DNA from: Antedon bifida
Lineage: Eukaryota > Echinodermata > Crinoidea > Comatulida > Antedonidae
Direction of reading: 5' to 3'
DNA: 64,000 nt
NCBI GenBank assembly: GCA_963402885.1
Contig: OY727102.1
Coordinates: forward strand, 3,348,001-3,412,000
Position 1 is the first letter of the stretch; every line of letters begins with the position of its first letter. Of the stretch, positions 1-12,920 are shown piece by piece. The notes beneath the pieces are model-generated. The model was not told the DNA's origin. It worked only from the letters and a program-made list of their open reading frames with translations, and ran no database searches. The translations under genes were made by a program, and so were the position numbers.

Positions 1-1822
1 GGGAGGATATACGGATTTTCTTTTATAAATTTAAAAAAATATTCTTAAAGGTTGTGTGCCCCTTAAGTTCAAAATTTGAAAAGTGTAAAACAGACAATGT
101 TTATTTTTGTAAACACAGAACAAGACTATTTATATTTTTCAGCCTTCTATAAACTTGTTTATCTTTCAGAAACGACCTCCAGACAACAGCTTTTATGTAA
201 AAACGTGCAATAAAAATCCCAAAAAGACAAGATGGTGGTATCATGGTAAGTTGTAATACTTTGTTATTTGGATATCCGGACAACTACCCCCTCATTGTCC
301 AAGAAGTAGAATCATACATTTGTATATTTAAGATTCACAATTGATTTACAGGGATCTCAAATTTCAATATTGAAAAAAAAGTAAGTTAATATCACAGTGT
401 GCTATGTTAATATTAATTTACTTTAAATGGAATGCTCAATTGGATTTGGTTTTGACTATTTAATAATTTTTGAAGAATCTATATTTTTACTTTTTTAAGT
501 AGTTGATATCAGCTGCTGCTTTTACGGATTTTTTAAAAGCTTTCCACCTTGAGTAAGTCCTTAAAGTGTTTAAGGTGATGTTGTGAATAATGTTGCCGAA
601 AATTAAAATTAACACGACTTTGTCATTCGTTGTTACGCCGAACAACATCATCAGTGCAAAATGTATAATATTTTTACTTGTTTACGTATGAAGTATTGAG
701 GTTTCAAAAAGAATACTTCAGAAGAAAAGTTGTAGTCTGTTATATTTTTGGGCACACATGTTATATTGCAAATTAAAAAAAATAAACGTTTATTTCTTTC
801 ATTTCATAGAGTTTACATATTCTTATTTCTTTTTTGTGAAATAATACAAAATGCAAATAATACAGTACTGTATGCCTTTAAGTGTAAGCCTTTAAATTAT
901 ACATTTTAGTTACGTGTACCTCATAATTTCTATTTGAGTGATATGTTATTCTACCTTATTAAGCCTTTTTTGGCTTCAAAAATATATCAGCATAAAACTG
1001 AAATGCTATCCTCAGTTTGTATGTGACTGTTGCTTATGATTATAAAGCCTCATCAATTCATGTCCTATAATGATGATGTCATTGATGAACTCAAGTTTAG
1101 ACATCTGAATTATAAACATTGTCGTTATTTGTAATTCCATCCATCTCTTGATTGCAATATACGCTGATCAGTGTGGCAGGCATTACAAAAACCATCTATT
1201 TTGTGCGCTTTTAATTTCAGATGAAATTAGACTGAGGGATAGCATGCAAAAAGTATATAATAATAATAATAGTAGACACAGTATTCATCACAAAAATAAA
1301 AGACACTGATTTTTTTTAAAGCGCAAATATACAGGACTGTAAAAATGCCGTGAAAGTATATGACTTAGTGTTTCATCAATCATTTGTTTTAATTAAAACG
1401 ATTCTAACTAGTATAGTGGCATCTTTTCAAGATCTATCCATTATCTATATTTATTTAGATTCAATAATTTTGAAGTAGACTTAATTTTGCAAGTACAGTT
1501 GAACTTTGCTGTTGATCAGATCATTTAAGTTGTAATCATTTTTGTGCTATCATGTTTCAATATTTCTACATCATTACAAATATGCAAATCTAGTATTATG
1601 ATTCATGTGACAACAAATTAATTTTTTTCTTCGACCTAGTTAGAAAGTCATGTAATTATTTGTTCTATTTTGTGTTTACTAGTACAGTATACAGTATATA
1701 CCTGTATTATTATGCCTTTTATTTTCATATTCTTAGGCAAAAAAAATAAATAATAAAAAATATAAACATTGATATAAAATGTAACAATATTATTATATTA
1801 ACACATTAGGCAATGAACATTA

Positions 1823-1908
1823 ATTCGAAACCGCCCGGTGATATACTGAAATTTAATTAATTAATTTGAAACGATAAAGATGAGGAAATCTGTGAGAATG
1901 AGAAAAAA
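1823..1908 (-). mobile_element. Truncated copy of a tRNA-derived SINE (body only)
   Basis: The reverse complement closely matches the body of the SINE at 63440-63670. Shared blocks include CTCATTCTCACAGATTTCCT and CAGTATATCACCG followed by GCGGTTT. The tRNA-like head seen in the other copy is absent, which suggests 5' truncation on insertion. Two independent copies in opposite orientation 62 kb apart mark this as an interspersed family rather than a local duplication. Confidence 0.7.
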
Positions 1909-2947
1909 TATTATTATATTATATACAGACTAAAAAACATTATAATACAAACGATCTCATTGAGATATAAACAACCAATTACTTACAGCAGAACAATTAC
2001 AGAAATTACAATAAAAAAAAAATTTAAAAATCATGAAAAAAAAGGTTGGATTAAAACTGTTCATTATGGAAATTGCACATAAGTTTTTTTTTTATTATAT
2101 TACTAATAGCTTCGATAGAGGGATGGTTACTTATTTTGTTTATCACACGACATAGTGCCGGAAAAAAAATATATATTTTCTAGTTCTGCAGAACAACTCA
2201 CTGATGAAAAACTCTATTATAAAACATTCAATTGTGAAAGTCATAAAAAGACTATTGAATTACATAAATGATGCAACACTTAGTAAATGAACACAATTAG
2301 ATAATTAACATAACATACAGACTTACCTTTTTGCTAGTAATAATGTTAGCAGTTGTATTTGAATATTTTCTAGTTGTGACACCTTTCAATCAAGAAACAG
2401 CTGCAATTGGAAGAATAAAATTACTTAATTCAGTTACAATTTATTTTGACATTAATGTCCTTTAAATAATTCCATTATGTGTTGATCAATCAAAGCTGTC
2501 AAACTGCTGTCCGGGAAAACAAGGGCAGTTTTTAAAATCTAGTGTAAAATTGTTACCATAAACAATTGTACATTTCATTTATTTTTTTCCTTTATTAAAT
2601 CTTATTTCATTGTATTGTAATGTACATAACAAAATACATCATCAAGGAACAAAAACAGACTAAACTTTTTAAATGTCAGGAATTAAGATAATCTTTTTTA
2701 TATACACTGAAATAAAACTGTTGTTCAGATTGATGTCCTTTTTCCGGTAAATATTTTTCTAAAAACTGGAAGTTAGTCATCACATAAAGCCAAATAAGCT
2801 ACTGCCACTGTCAGTAATGAAATATTTATGTTATCATTATTAAAAATTAAGATAAAAATAGTTAAATTAATAAATATTTACTTATGCATCACTCATATCA
2901 TGTAACTTCATTTCCCTGTGGAGGATTAAATTTTGCTAAAAGAAAAG

Positions 2948-2998
2948 TTGGCCGTAAATAAGTGTTGACACTTTGGCCGTAAATATGCGTTGACACTT
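2948..2998. repeat. 25-bp tandem duplication
   Basis: Two adjacent near-identical copies of a unit beginning TTGGCCGTAAATA and ending TTGACACTTT, with a period of 25 bases. No coding potential is visible. Confidence 0.7.
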
Positions 2999-3283
2999 TC
3001 AACTATCGCCACTCTAATTTCTTAAGCAGGGCAATTTCCATTTTTCTCTTTCTCTTTAAAGAAGACAGAAAAAGTCTGGCATTTAAATTGAAGATTTTAT
3101 TAAGTATATGTAGTATTTATAAAGTATTATACATATGTTGTGTTCTCTCACCGTATACAAAAGAATGTAATAATATCAATAATAACAGTAATAAAATTAT
3201 CAATATTTAATTTTATAAATTTAGCAATATTTAATTTTATATATTTCATTTACATTCATCAGTGATAACACCAATGCAAGATA

Positions 3284-3420
3284 TCTTGACAAAAAAAGTT
3301 TGATTTGCACAAATATGGTAGTGATATGCCCAAATATGGTAATGATATGACATCATGTCAATATATGGGCACATCACATTGTATTTTCACATAAAGTTTG
3401 ATAGTGTACAGAGAGCTTAA
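3284..3420 (+). mobile_element. MITE-like inverted-repeat element, family 1, copy 1
   Basis: Carries the family core: TTGACAAAAAAAGTTTGAT, the internal unit GGTAGTGATATGCCCAAATA, then a GGGCACATCACA block and the end AAAGTTTGATAGTGTA followed by CAGAGAGCTTAA. The left terminal repeat is degraded. Five related copies lie elsewhere in the window. It is non-coding. Confidence 0.75.
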
Positions 3421-4260
3421 GAAAAAACAGAGGACAAACAAAAGATTATTTTAAATAGATAATGATGATTTCCATTCATATCTTGATTTTTGGATTATCA
3501 GATGGAAATGTTAAACTGGACTGCAAACAAACCCTTTTTTCTTTTGGCCTTTTTATTTTTTAAAAAAGATAATGATTGAAGATAAAATTTATCTTGGTGA
3601 TGAAACCATAGTTAATAAAAATGCATGACAAATGACATGTTTTTAATCATTTCTAGTTTAATATTTCATTCGTTATTATTTAAGGTCATTTTATACTAGG
3701 TTCTCATAAACATTTTTTAATAAACTCGGCATTCAGTTTCATATTTTATTTTCGCAAGAGAATTGAAATCGATTGCTTTAATCCTTTATAGAATCGTAAT
3801 GAAGATCTAGAATTTGTTTTTATAGAAAGAGTTTCACAGGATTTTGTTTGTATTTGTTGTAGCAACAGTAAATCAACAGTAATAAAGTTTTATTGAGTCT
3901 TTACATTTAATTAAAAATATGATAGTGCAGCACTTGAGTTAATTAAACCTTATCCAGTCATTTTCATCATGCCTATCAACATATTTCAATTCTAGCGATA
4001 TTTATTTACATCATCTCGTCATATAATAAATTATGTGATCTAATTTAAGATTCTTTACAATCATCATATTACTTCTAACTTCTAATATAACGGTAACAAA
4101 GGACAACAAGGACTGGAGGAGGGAGATGTTTATAACCATCATAAAACGCTATTATGATCCGCAATGTTGGTGAAAATGAACATGTGAATTATGGTAACCA
4201 AGACAGCGACAACTATCGTGATGCAATATTAGTGGAAATGAACATGGCAATAGATGCTGC

Positions 4261-5035
4261 ATAGGATAAGTTTGGCGAAAGATGAGAACGTGGTGGAAGA
4301 AGAAAACGAAAGATGAAGATGTGGTGGAAAATGAGGATGGGGCAGAAGAAGAAAATGTGATGGAAGATGAGGATTTGGTGGAAAATGGGGATGTGCCTGC
4401 GGATGTGACGAAAGATGAGGGTGTGGCAGAAGATGAAAATGTGGCAGAAGAAAATATGATGGAAGATGAGGATGTGCTGGAAAATGAGGATGTGCCTGAA
4501 AATGTGGCGAAAGATGAATTTATGGTGAAAGATGAGGGTGTGGTGGATGATGAGATTTAGGCAGAAGAAGAAAATATGATGGAAGATGAAGATTTGGTGG
4601 AAAATGAGGATGTGGCGGAAGATGAAGATATGGTGGGAAATGAGGGTGTGGCGGAAGATGAAGATGTGGCAGAAGAAGATATGGTGAAAGATAAAGATGT
4701 GACAGAAGAGAATATAATGGAAGATGAGGGTGTGGCAGAAGATGAGGATTTGGCTGTAGATGTGGTGGAAGATGAGGATGTGGTGGAAGATGAGGATGTG
4801 GTGGAAGATGAAAATATGGTGAAAGATGAGGGTGTGGCGGAAGATGAGGATTTGGCGGAAGATGATAATGATGTAGCAAAAGATGAGGGTGTGGTGAAAG
4901 ATGGGGATGTGACGGAAGATAATGATGATGTGGAAGATGAAGATCTGGTTAAAGATGAGGATGTGGCGGAAGATGACGATGTAGTGGGAGATAAGTGTGT
5001 GGTTAAAGATGATGATGTGGCGGAAGGTGAAGAAT
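4261..5035 (+). repeat. Degenerate 18-bp-type tandem array encoding acidic repeats
   Basis: About 770 bp built from variants of GAAGATGAGGATGTGGCG, roughly 18 bp per unit with shorter and longer units mixed in. Purines are concentrated on the + strand. In one + frame it reads as runs of Glu and Asp separated by Val or Ala. The antisense strand is also open for long stretches only because the units repeat. The left edge (4270-4310) shows a frame slip between units. The array could be a plain minisatellite or the repetitive part of an acidic protein gene; the sequence alone does not decide. Confidence 0.85.
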
Positions 5036-5103
5036 TACGATTGCATTGTACATTATACATTTACATGCTACTGTATATCCTTGGTATAGCCCAAACAGCA
5101 TAA
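4282..5103 (+). pseudogene. Acidic repeat ORF interrupted by one in-frame TAG (doubtful coding)
   Basis: One reading frame runs from an ATG at 4282 to a TAA at 5101-5103 and is broken only by TAG at 4558-4560. The two open parts are 92 codons and, counting from the next ATG, 175 codons. The predicted peptide is a Glu/Asp-rich repeat of the type V-A-E-D-E-D. It ends in a hydrophobic stretch after the array, around 5040-5100. There is no signal peptide and no recognisable domain, and the frame shifts among units at the left edge. It may be a decayed gene, a gene with the TAG region spliced out, or a minisatellite that happens to be open. I do not recognise a family. Confidence 0.3.
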
Positions 5104-5550
5104 GGTTCATGTCAAAACAACAGTGTTTTGTATTATTGTGCGTAGTCTTTTAAGAAGATTGCCTTGACTATTACACCTTATACAATTTAAATATTGAGTT
5201 CGTATTCTACAAGTGAGTTACGATTAGCTCTTAATAGAAATGAATCTTAAGATGATATTTTATTTCCCTTGAGTTGTTAGTATACACATAAATTGATGCG
5301 TTTTAATCCATTTCATATTACATATCTGCATCATAGAGTTCGTCATATCAACAATGTAGGATCTGTCTAAATCGTAAACTCATCTGTCATTATGGGTCTA
5401 CTTACCTATTTGGTGTGTGACACATTGAGTCTAGTGGGATTGTTTCAAAAGAAGAAACCAACGTATTTAAAACGTCTTCTAAAATTGTAATTATTTATTA
5501 TGAAACACCAGCTAAAGAGAACCTATGGCACAAATCAACAGACATTTCCT

Positions 5551-5707
5551 AAAGTTTGGTCCCCTATTGGACAAAACGCAAGAACATAACCCCATTCCAA
5601 GTAATTTGGCCAATCACAACATGTGGACCATCCGAACTGACGCTTGTGATTGGTCAACTCGCATGTGTTGCGCCTACGTTGTTGTGTCCAAGTGGGAACA
5701 AAGTTTA
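5551..5707. mobile_element. Inverted-repeat element, family 4, copy 1 (CCAATCA/GATTGGTCAACTCGC type)
   Basis: The ends are imperfect inverted repeats: AAAGTTTGGTCCCC on the left and GGGAACAAAGTTTA on the right. Inside are GGCCAATCACAA and, further right, GTGATTGGTCAACTCGC followed by a TTGCGCCTACGTTGTTG block. The same internal blocks recur at 35432-35536 and 36005-36150. It is non-coding and short, as expected of a MITE. Confidence 0.65.
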
Positions 5708-6701
5708 AAACATACTGTCAATATTTTGTGTCAAATTAGAATTATATGTATGAGAACAAATGTAACTCCCTTTTATAGTACCCATTTCAGCTTTGAGAGC
5801 GATGTTTGGCCTGTTTTAAGTCGTTTGTCTTTTAATTCACGATAGCTTTGAGCAGTTTTGACAGAAAAACTGCTTTTATAAATAAACGTAGCATTTTACT
5901 TAAAATGTTTTCAGGATTATATTGGCATACAGTATAATAATACTTAATATTAATATAATTATTATTATTATTTGTGACTTAATGATAATCCAGTTTGATG
6001 ATTGCTACAATTAATGATTTTTTTTTTGGGGGGGGGGGGGGGCGGTGTATTTCGTTGTTATGGTTTCATTATTATGCATTAAGTGTTAAACCCCCTTTGT
6101 ACTGTTACGTGAACAATGTTACTAAATGTGTCCCCTCAATAGAGATTCAACTGCAGGACATTTTTATCTTGATCCGACTCAACATATAATTGCTATATAG
6201 TCAATACATTTCATAATAAAAATTTATATTCCAAAATTTATTTCAGATTGAGCTCATATTTCATGTTTATATTGAAAATATTGTATTTTCTAACTATTCG
6301 TTAAGTAGGTTTAAATCATATCTAGTCTATAAAATGTTTTCAAGTAATTCAAAATATTAGTATTTCAACGAAAGATATAAGGCCCCAAGAAAAAGAAATA
6401 TAATTGTGTAATTTTCCTTACAGATGATCAAGTGTGATTGAGGTGGATTCTACAAACTTTTACAGATATGAATTTAAAGATATTTATATGCGGGAATGCC
6501 TGCTGGAAAAAGCAAAAGAAATTGATCACTGGGGGTTAGATTTTATCAATGTTTAAAATACTTATTTTAGCAGAATATTTTATTAAGTTAGACAATTTGC
6601 ATTACTTGATTATTGAAAGTAATTTTTTGATCTTATGGGTTTGTCTTGTGCCACTGCAACTCATATAGACGTATGGCAGTCTGTTTTTGTTATGCCAGAA
6701 C

Positions 6702-6835
6702 TAAAGGCCCGTTCATACGATATGAACAATTGATAGATTAATATACACTTTGTCTACAGAAAGCAGAAGAAATTAGAAAAGTTTTCATCGATGTTATTGT
6801 TCGTAGTACTGATCATGACGTTATGTGAACATATT
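6702..6835 (+). mobile_element. Half copy of palindromic element family 3
   Basis: Begins AAAGGCCCGTTCATACGA and continues through AGAAATTAGAAAAGTTTTCAT to GATCATGACGTTATG. These blocks match in order the left half of the full elements at 21431-21840 and 56179-56562. The right half is missing or unrecognisable. Confidence 0.55.
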
Positions 6836-9299
6836 TTTTCTTTTTTTTTCTGTGGGAAGAATGTATACTTTATTTATCATTTTAACGTCATCTTAATAAT
6901 ATAAATAATATCATATAATAATAATAATAATTGATTATAGTATTGGAAGATGTGAGTAAATGCAAATCATAATTTACTACACTTCAAAAGAAACGAGTTG
7001 TCTTTGATCGTAAATATATTTTTTTAAATTGTGTTATGAACAACAAAGATGATTTAAATATTGTCAAATGATAATGATGAAGTTTTTTTTTCTTTTGCCT
7101 CTCGCATATAATAATATTTGCTTTAAATTCTACGCCCATTTATTTTGCTTTAAATTCATTTCTACGTAACTTTTATTCGATTCACGTACTATGTATTTTG
7201 GAATTTACTTGGTTAACCACTCTCTCATTTATTTCAAATTTATTCTATTTATTCGTTCGAAAATAAGGGCTTCTTTTCGAGGTTTTACGGTACTATACTA
7301 GTTTTTATAGTATGACGCTAAATAAACAAGTTTTTTTATATTGCAAGGCCACTTTTGGGTTACTAATACAAATGTATAAAGTGATCTTTCATTGATAGCA
7401 TTGCTATACATACCTGTGATGGTTAATAATGGACAGGATTGAATTTAGTGCAAGTCAAGCGTTTTACTCAAAACAGACCTGCTTGGAGGAAAACGATAAG
7501 GAGAGGGTAGTCAATCGCCAGTATTGACGGCGGTTGAACTTTGACATACCTATACATAGGGAAAAGAAGTGGGGGGATGGGGTACATTAAAAAAAATTTT
7601 TAAATATTAATTTTAAAAATTTAAAAAACCCAGAATATGCCATTTGCTGTTAAAATATATAACATCGCTATCACACCAAAAACAAGCCACTCAGTCGAGA
7701 TTCAAGATACTCACTTATTTTAATCAAAAAATATAAATTTTTATTAGAATATAGTTTTTCGGGAGAAAATTGAAACTTAAAGATAGATTTATAAATACTG
7801 TAGACAAAACCAAGGGAATCAAATAATACATAAACAATATTATACATTTTGAATTATTATGTTATATTTTTATATAATGATTGTTGCAATTCAGAGTTGA
7901 TACAAACATTTATATTTTTTAGTTCAACAATAAATATTAGATGAAATACTATAATACGCGTTATGTTTACCTTTTGTGTAAACGTTTCATATTGTTACTT
8001 AACAATGATTTTATTTTATTTTTAACTAATTTATTTGTAGGCCTATGCCATCAATTCTGTTTATATTATGTAAAATAAGAAATTGATTGTACTGTAATTA
8101 AATAAAATATTACTCTGTATTATTGAGTCTGTATTTGTTTACCATGTTACAGCCGTCATGTAGCAGTGTCAAAGGTCATGTGTAGTGTGTCGTGTTGCCA
8201 ATCAAATCCTGTGTACCTGTATATTATATTTATTTACCGTTGTGTCACGTGGAATAGGTCTGTATGTTAGCAAACATTTAAGCTTGGATTGTCATTACCG
8301 AAATGAAAAACAATCTATCGACATTTGTGTTCACAACGCACTACGCGACTACGCAGATATTGAGTCTAACGGTTATTCAGTACATTTTAATTAGGTCCGG
8401 CCTAAGGAAATTAATTTAATGGTAATAATATTATTAGGTTCAACCGAATATTCGATGGTCTTTTTAGTCTATCCAATATATTAAGACATGTAATAGGGCA
8501 ATGTTACTAGTTTAGATCGACCGTAAAGAAATGTCACTACATACACCCAATGTAAAACTATGTACAGTATCTATTTCTTCAAAGAAATAGATATCTTTTT
8601 TGTTTTCATACAAATACAAAGAATATTTTGATATAAGGAAATATTACTGCAAACTATCTAACTTGTAATTTCAAACAATAGATACACTGCAGACGCTTCA
8701 GGTATACAAATTCAAAAGAACAAAACAATAATACGCATTTGTGGCACACGCTGTGTTGTATTAATGCGCACGTCTTTGTATGTTTGACGCACTGTATGGA
8801 TAGACCTATGCCGTTACAGTAGTAGGCTAGGTGTTAGGGATGTGTTCACGCATAATTATCATTAGCTATTCTCTGGTTGTTACACTCGTGTTAATTATCA
8901 CTGCAGCGTCAGAACCATAAACTACTTCAACAATGAACAATGTCCGATACATACTGATATTTAAACATGAATATTATACGAATCTAGATCTTATCCAAAC
9001 TCTCCTTTCCAATTAAAACTGATAAATAAAACTGGAAAAAGACCAACGTATTATGATGAAGGCAATGATATAGAATTTTCTTTCTATCTTTCTTTCAACC
9101 TTTCTTTCTTGGACCTTTTTAAAAATTCAACAAATGACAATTCTGGCGTCAAAATTTGGAAAGTATAACTGGTGCATGCCACCTCACATTTATGTTTTTA
9201 AATAAAAATTGAACCTAGAAATAGTAAACATCATATTACACCGCATATTATCCAATGTTTACCAGAAAGTGCTTTAATTAGCATAAGTTCAAAATGGCC

Positions 9300-9400
9300 T
9301 CTACAGCTCACTATGTCGGTCGCTTGGTCGGTTGGTCGGTCGGTCGGTAAACACTAACTCAAATTTAAGCACGCGACTTTAGCCATGTATATGGCCTTGT
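9300..9400 (+). repeat. GTCGG-rich interspersed repeat, copy A
   Basis: Contains CTACAGCTCACTATGTCGGT, a GGTC-type microsatellite, GGTAAACACTAACTCAAATT, then GCACGCGACT and an ATGTATATGGCCTTG end. It shares this order with copies D and E. The 5' hairpin segment seen in copies B, C and E is absent here. Confidence 0.8.
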
Positions 9401-10269
9401 TTCTTATCATATCACGGTTGTTGGGGTGAGAGTGGATAAGAATTAATTTGATGTTAAAGTTTCTGAGCATACAATGAAAACAAGGTAGTTTTGACGTTAA
9501 ATTATGTAACATTTTATAATATAAAATAAATAATATATTTCAGTAAGGTAATATGTGCATTAAATTTTTTTTTATATAAAAAATCTACCTAATTAAAAAT
9601 GATAGACTACTTATGCGGTAAATAATTAGCATGGCGTCTGCTTTGACAGCGGGGTAGAATGATGGAAATTAGTTTTTCTTTTTTTTCTAATCCATCATCT
9701 CTACATCGGTCAACATTATGGATATTAGAGTTTAATCCCTTTAATCCTGTCCAATCATCGCGTGCATTTATGAAATACAAAATGCAGTTGGCGTACATGT
9801 AGTAAAGATGTGACCTTTTAGGTTGTATTGCGGAGACTGACCTGGCCAAATAGGTCAATTTGATACAATGCAAATCGTATATGATTCGTACGCTCACGCG
9901 CTGACGAATCGAACGCAAGCAACCTGTAATCCACCCATGGACACATACTCCCACAACATACATATCTCATATCTACCCTTTTAAACGGTTTCCCGAAAAT
10001 GAATTTCATTAAAAGCTTGGACAATAGCATCGTCATGATGCCTTGTTTATTAAACTTGGCACTCACTTATTAGGACGCAATGCTATGTATCTAGACCTTA
10101 TTTAGTGCGCAGGAAAAATGACTCGAATGATCCGTCACGTGATTGGTCAAATTTCGTCCGTTATGCTATTGATTTTCATATATTAGTAGTATAAGAAGGG
10201 ACTCTCTTCCCCGGTTTAAGTATATAGTATAGTATAATATTTAGTGCATTTTTTTTTTTCGATTTTGGA

Positions 10270-10598
10270 ATGGTTTACATTTTTTTATGCAAAAAATGAA
10301 AAAGATTAATAAAATCAGACTTTGAATAGATTATTTTGTAGTTTTAATCAAGTTAATCACTTTGGTAGAAAAAAAACCCAAAAAAATCAATGTTTTCAAT
10401 TACAATATGACAAAATAAATGGTTAAATTCTACTAAAAACAGCCAATTTGACTATTTAAATTACAGTTTTTTAGGTAAATACATTTCTTTTTATCCAATT
10501 TTTGGTCAAAGTGGATCACTATTAGGTGACATTAAAATGGCATATTCAACAAAAAAATGTGGAAGAATTATTTTTTCAGGGGGACAATCTTTAACCTT
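10270..10598. mobile_element. Palindromic AT-rich element, family 2, copy a
   Basis: The right end reads TTTTTTCAGGGGGACAATCT, the family terminal repeat. Internal blocks AATAAAATCAGACTTTGAAT, ACAAAATAAATGGTTAAAT and CCAATTTTTGGTCAAAGTGG recur in the copies at 41490-41832 and 48302-48736. The left terminal repeat is eroded. It has no coding capacity. Confidence 0.7.
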
Positions 10599-12496
10599 TT
10601 AACTGAATGCAATTTTAGCACGATCAGAAAACAGACAATTTGTTATAAAATCTTATTATTCAGTTTTATTGAATTAATTATAAGCCTTCCTTTAACTAAA
10701 ATAAACTTCTTTAACGATTGGTTACCGATATGAGACTTTTTAATATTAAAAGCAAATCTCAATACAGCGATTAACTATTTTAATAGTGCATTTGTGTGAC
10801 CTTTTAACGTATTCTACACTCACTAACTCGGAGTAAATTGCGTCAGCAAGCGGCAATAAGTTGACGTTGGTCAATTACTGATACAGAGTTCATTTTGGTA
10901 ATTGACAAATATTTGATAAATTATCCAATTACAATTCAGCTAAAATAATACAATGTCAATTTCGAGAGAAAATGGAGTTTTTGTTATATGTTGTTCTTCT
11001 TGTTGTTCTTCTTGTCATTAACCGGGAAGAGTGTCAACACAACGAAAAAAAGTGAATGCATTTGTTTATGCCTTTATTTTCTTTTCCCGTTGTCTTTTCA
11101 ATCACCCTTCTTTTATTTATCACTGAAAACTTTGGTGAATCAGGAAAAGTTGGATTATAATAGTAAATCATACATTTTACTTTCAAAGACTTTAAAGTGA
11201 ATCATTTTTTAAGTGTGAATGAAAGCCCCTTGGTACCATTATTGAGAAACATTCATTCATATCTAATCTCAGTGGAAATATAGCTTTTCTAATAATATTG
11301 TCTGTATTGCCTTACAACCTAGTTGTTTATTAATAATAATAACTATATGACCTGTATATGTCATTGCATCAAAATGACATGAACTAACGCTCAATGTGAC
11401 ATTAAAAGAGTTAGGCTTAACTATAATGACAAATTCACCTTTTACACAAACTTATCTTCTTTATTTTTAAAAATAATTATTATAACATAGTAATCTAACA
11501 AGAATGTAATGGATAAAATATGCCAACAATATTTGTTTTCTATATAAAAATATTTATCAGATTTTCTGAAAAATATGCATTATTTGTATCCGATCCTATA
11601 AAGATTTTCTAAGATCGGCTTATCTAAGAATCAATGACGTCATCATGACGTAATCTATTACGGAATATTAGCAAGTACTTGTATAAAATTGATTAATGCA
11701 TACAGGTCTTATGATTTTTGTAACAAAGGAAAGGAAATCTGCTGTTGGTACATTCGATAACAATTATAATAATAGATATATTTTTGTTTACTCTTTTAAT
11801 CAAATTCTGCAAACAAAATGGAATAGTAGCATTAATAGTTCGGAAGAAACACATATTTTAATTAACATGTCTTCATATACGCTGCAGAAAAACTGAGTCT
11901 GCACTCTAAATGGTGGACAGCAATTTGTTACCAAACCCCGATTGGCATAATGAAATAAATTATACATTCTTCGCTTAGATATATCACAGGTGAACTATAA
12001 TCTGTTATTGGCCAAGATGTACATTTTGTTACCATCATGCTCTGAATAGCAGAATGAACTGAAATAAACATTCAAGTTATCATACAGGTCCTGGTGTTTG
12101 CAACAAATCTCTATTTATGTCGGTCAGAATTATGTTTTTACCAGCATGCTCTCAGTACTAAAATTGATTAATTTAAAAATTCATCTCGTAGTTTTATTTT
12201 AGTATTATATAGGCCTATTTTAAAATGTTATTTGTATAATAGAAATATAATAATTTCGATGATGCCAATTCTGTGATACGATATCAAATAAACAACCATT
12301 GATGAATTAATTTGATAAATTAAATTAACTACAAAACTGTTCTAAGTATTTGATCAATAATGTAATTGAACAATAATCATTAAAGACAGTAAAATATTCC
12401 ATTTGTAATTAGTGACAGATGTCAGGGTATAGGTTTTTTTTACGTTGGCATTCTAAAGGCAATGATGTTCATCATTCTATTAATTTTCCCTTCTTT

Positions 12497-12642
12497 AAGC
12501 TCTGTCTACACTATCAAACTAGTTTGACAAAAAAGTTTGATGTGCCCAATATGGTAGTGATATGACATAATCATAGCCATATAATGGACACATCACACTT
12601 TTTTTGTCACATAAAGTTTGATCAAGTGTAGAAAGAGCTTTA
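12497..12642 (+). mobile_element. MITE-like element, family 1, copy 2 (near complete)
   Basis: Starts AAGCTCTGTCTACACTATCA and ends AAAGTTTGAT, then a slightly changed AGTGTAGAAAGAGCTTT, so the two ends form an inverted repeat. The inside has one GGTAGTGATATG unit and a GGACACATCACA block. There is no ORF. This copy gives the clearest view of both termini. Confidence 0.8.
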
Positions 12643-12820
12643 GACTATGTGTACAAATACCAATTCAATATAAATTTCAATATTTAAGTTTGCTTTGACA
12701 AAGACGATATGCATGATTGATTTTATGTATTGTTTAATCGGTGTTTATCTATTATTATTTTACTGTTTATCGAAGTAATTGCAGAATCTGTTGTCTGTTC
12801 TGTGACTCCTTGATATTATT

Positions 12821-12920
12821 TTTAGTCGCGTGGACGCGACTCTATAGTTCACTATGTCGGTCGGTCGGTCTGGTATCACTATGCGTTTTAGCACGCGACT
12901 TATGGCTGTTGGCATTGTTT
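12821..12920 (+). repeat. GTCGG-rich interspersed repeat, copy B
   Basis: Opens with the perfect inverted repeat AGTCGCGTGGACGCGACT. It continues with TATAGTTCACTATGTCGG, GGTC units, GGTATCACTATGCGTTTTAG, GCACGCGACT and an ATGGCTGTTGGC end. Copy C shares this variant layout. Confidence 0.85.

Larger units (their letters stand above)
1..4260. other. Intergenic DNA, no gene recognised
   Basis: AT-rich sequence with many short A and T runs. No open frame here has recognisable conserved residues or splice structure. It contains a truncated minus-strand SINE body (1823-1908), a 25-bp tandem duplication (2948-2998) and one copy of a small inverted-repeat element (3284-3420). The rest shows nothing I can name. 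Confidence 0.6.

Noticed and set aside
4520..5060. Minus-strand ORFs opposite the acidic array (His/Pro-rich and Ser/Thr-rich)
   Set aside because: They exist only because the repeated unit lacks stops on either strand. Their composition follows directly from the + strand units, and no start or splice context supports them.
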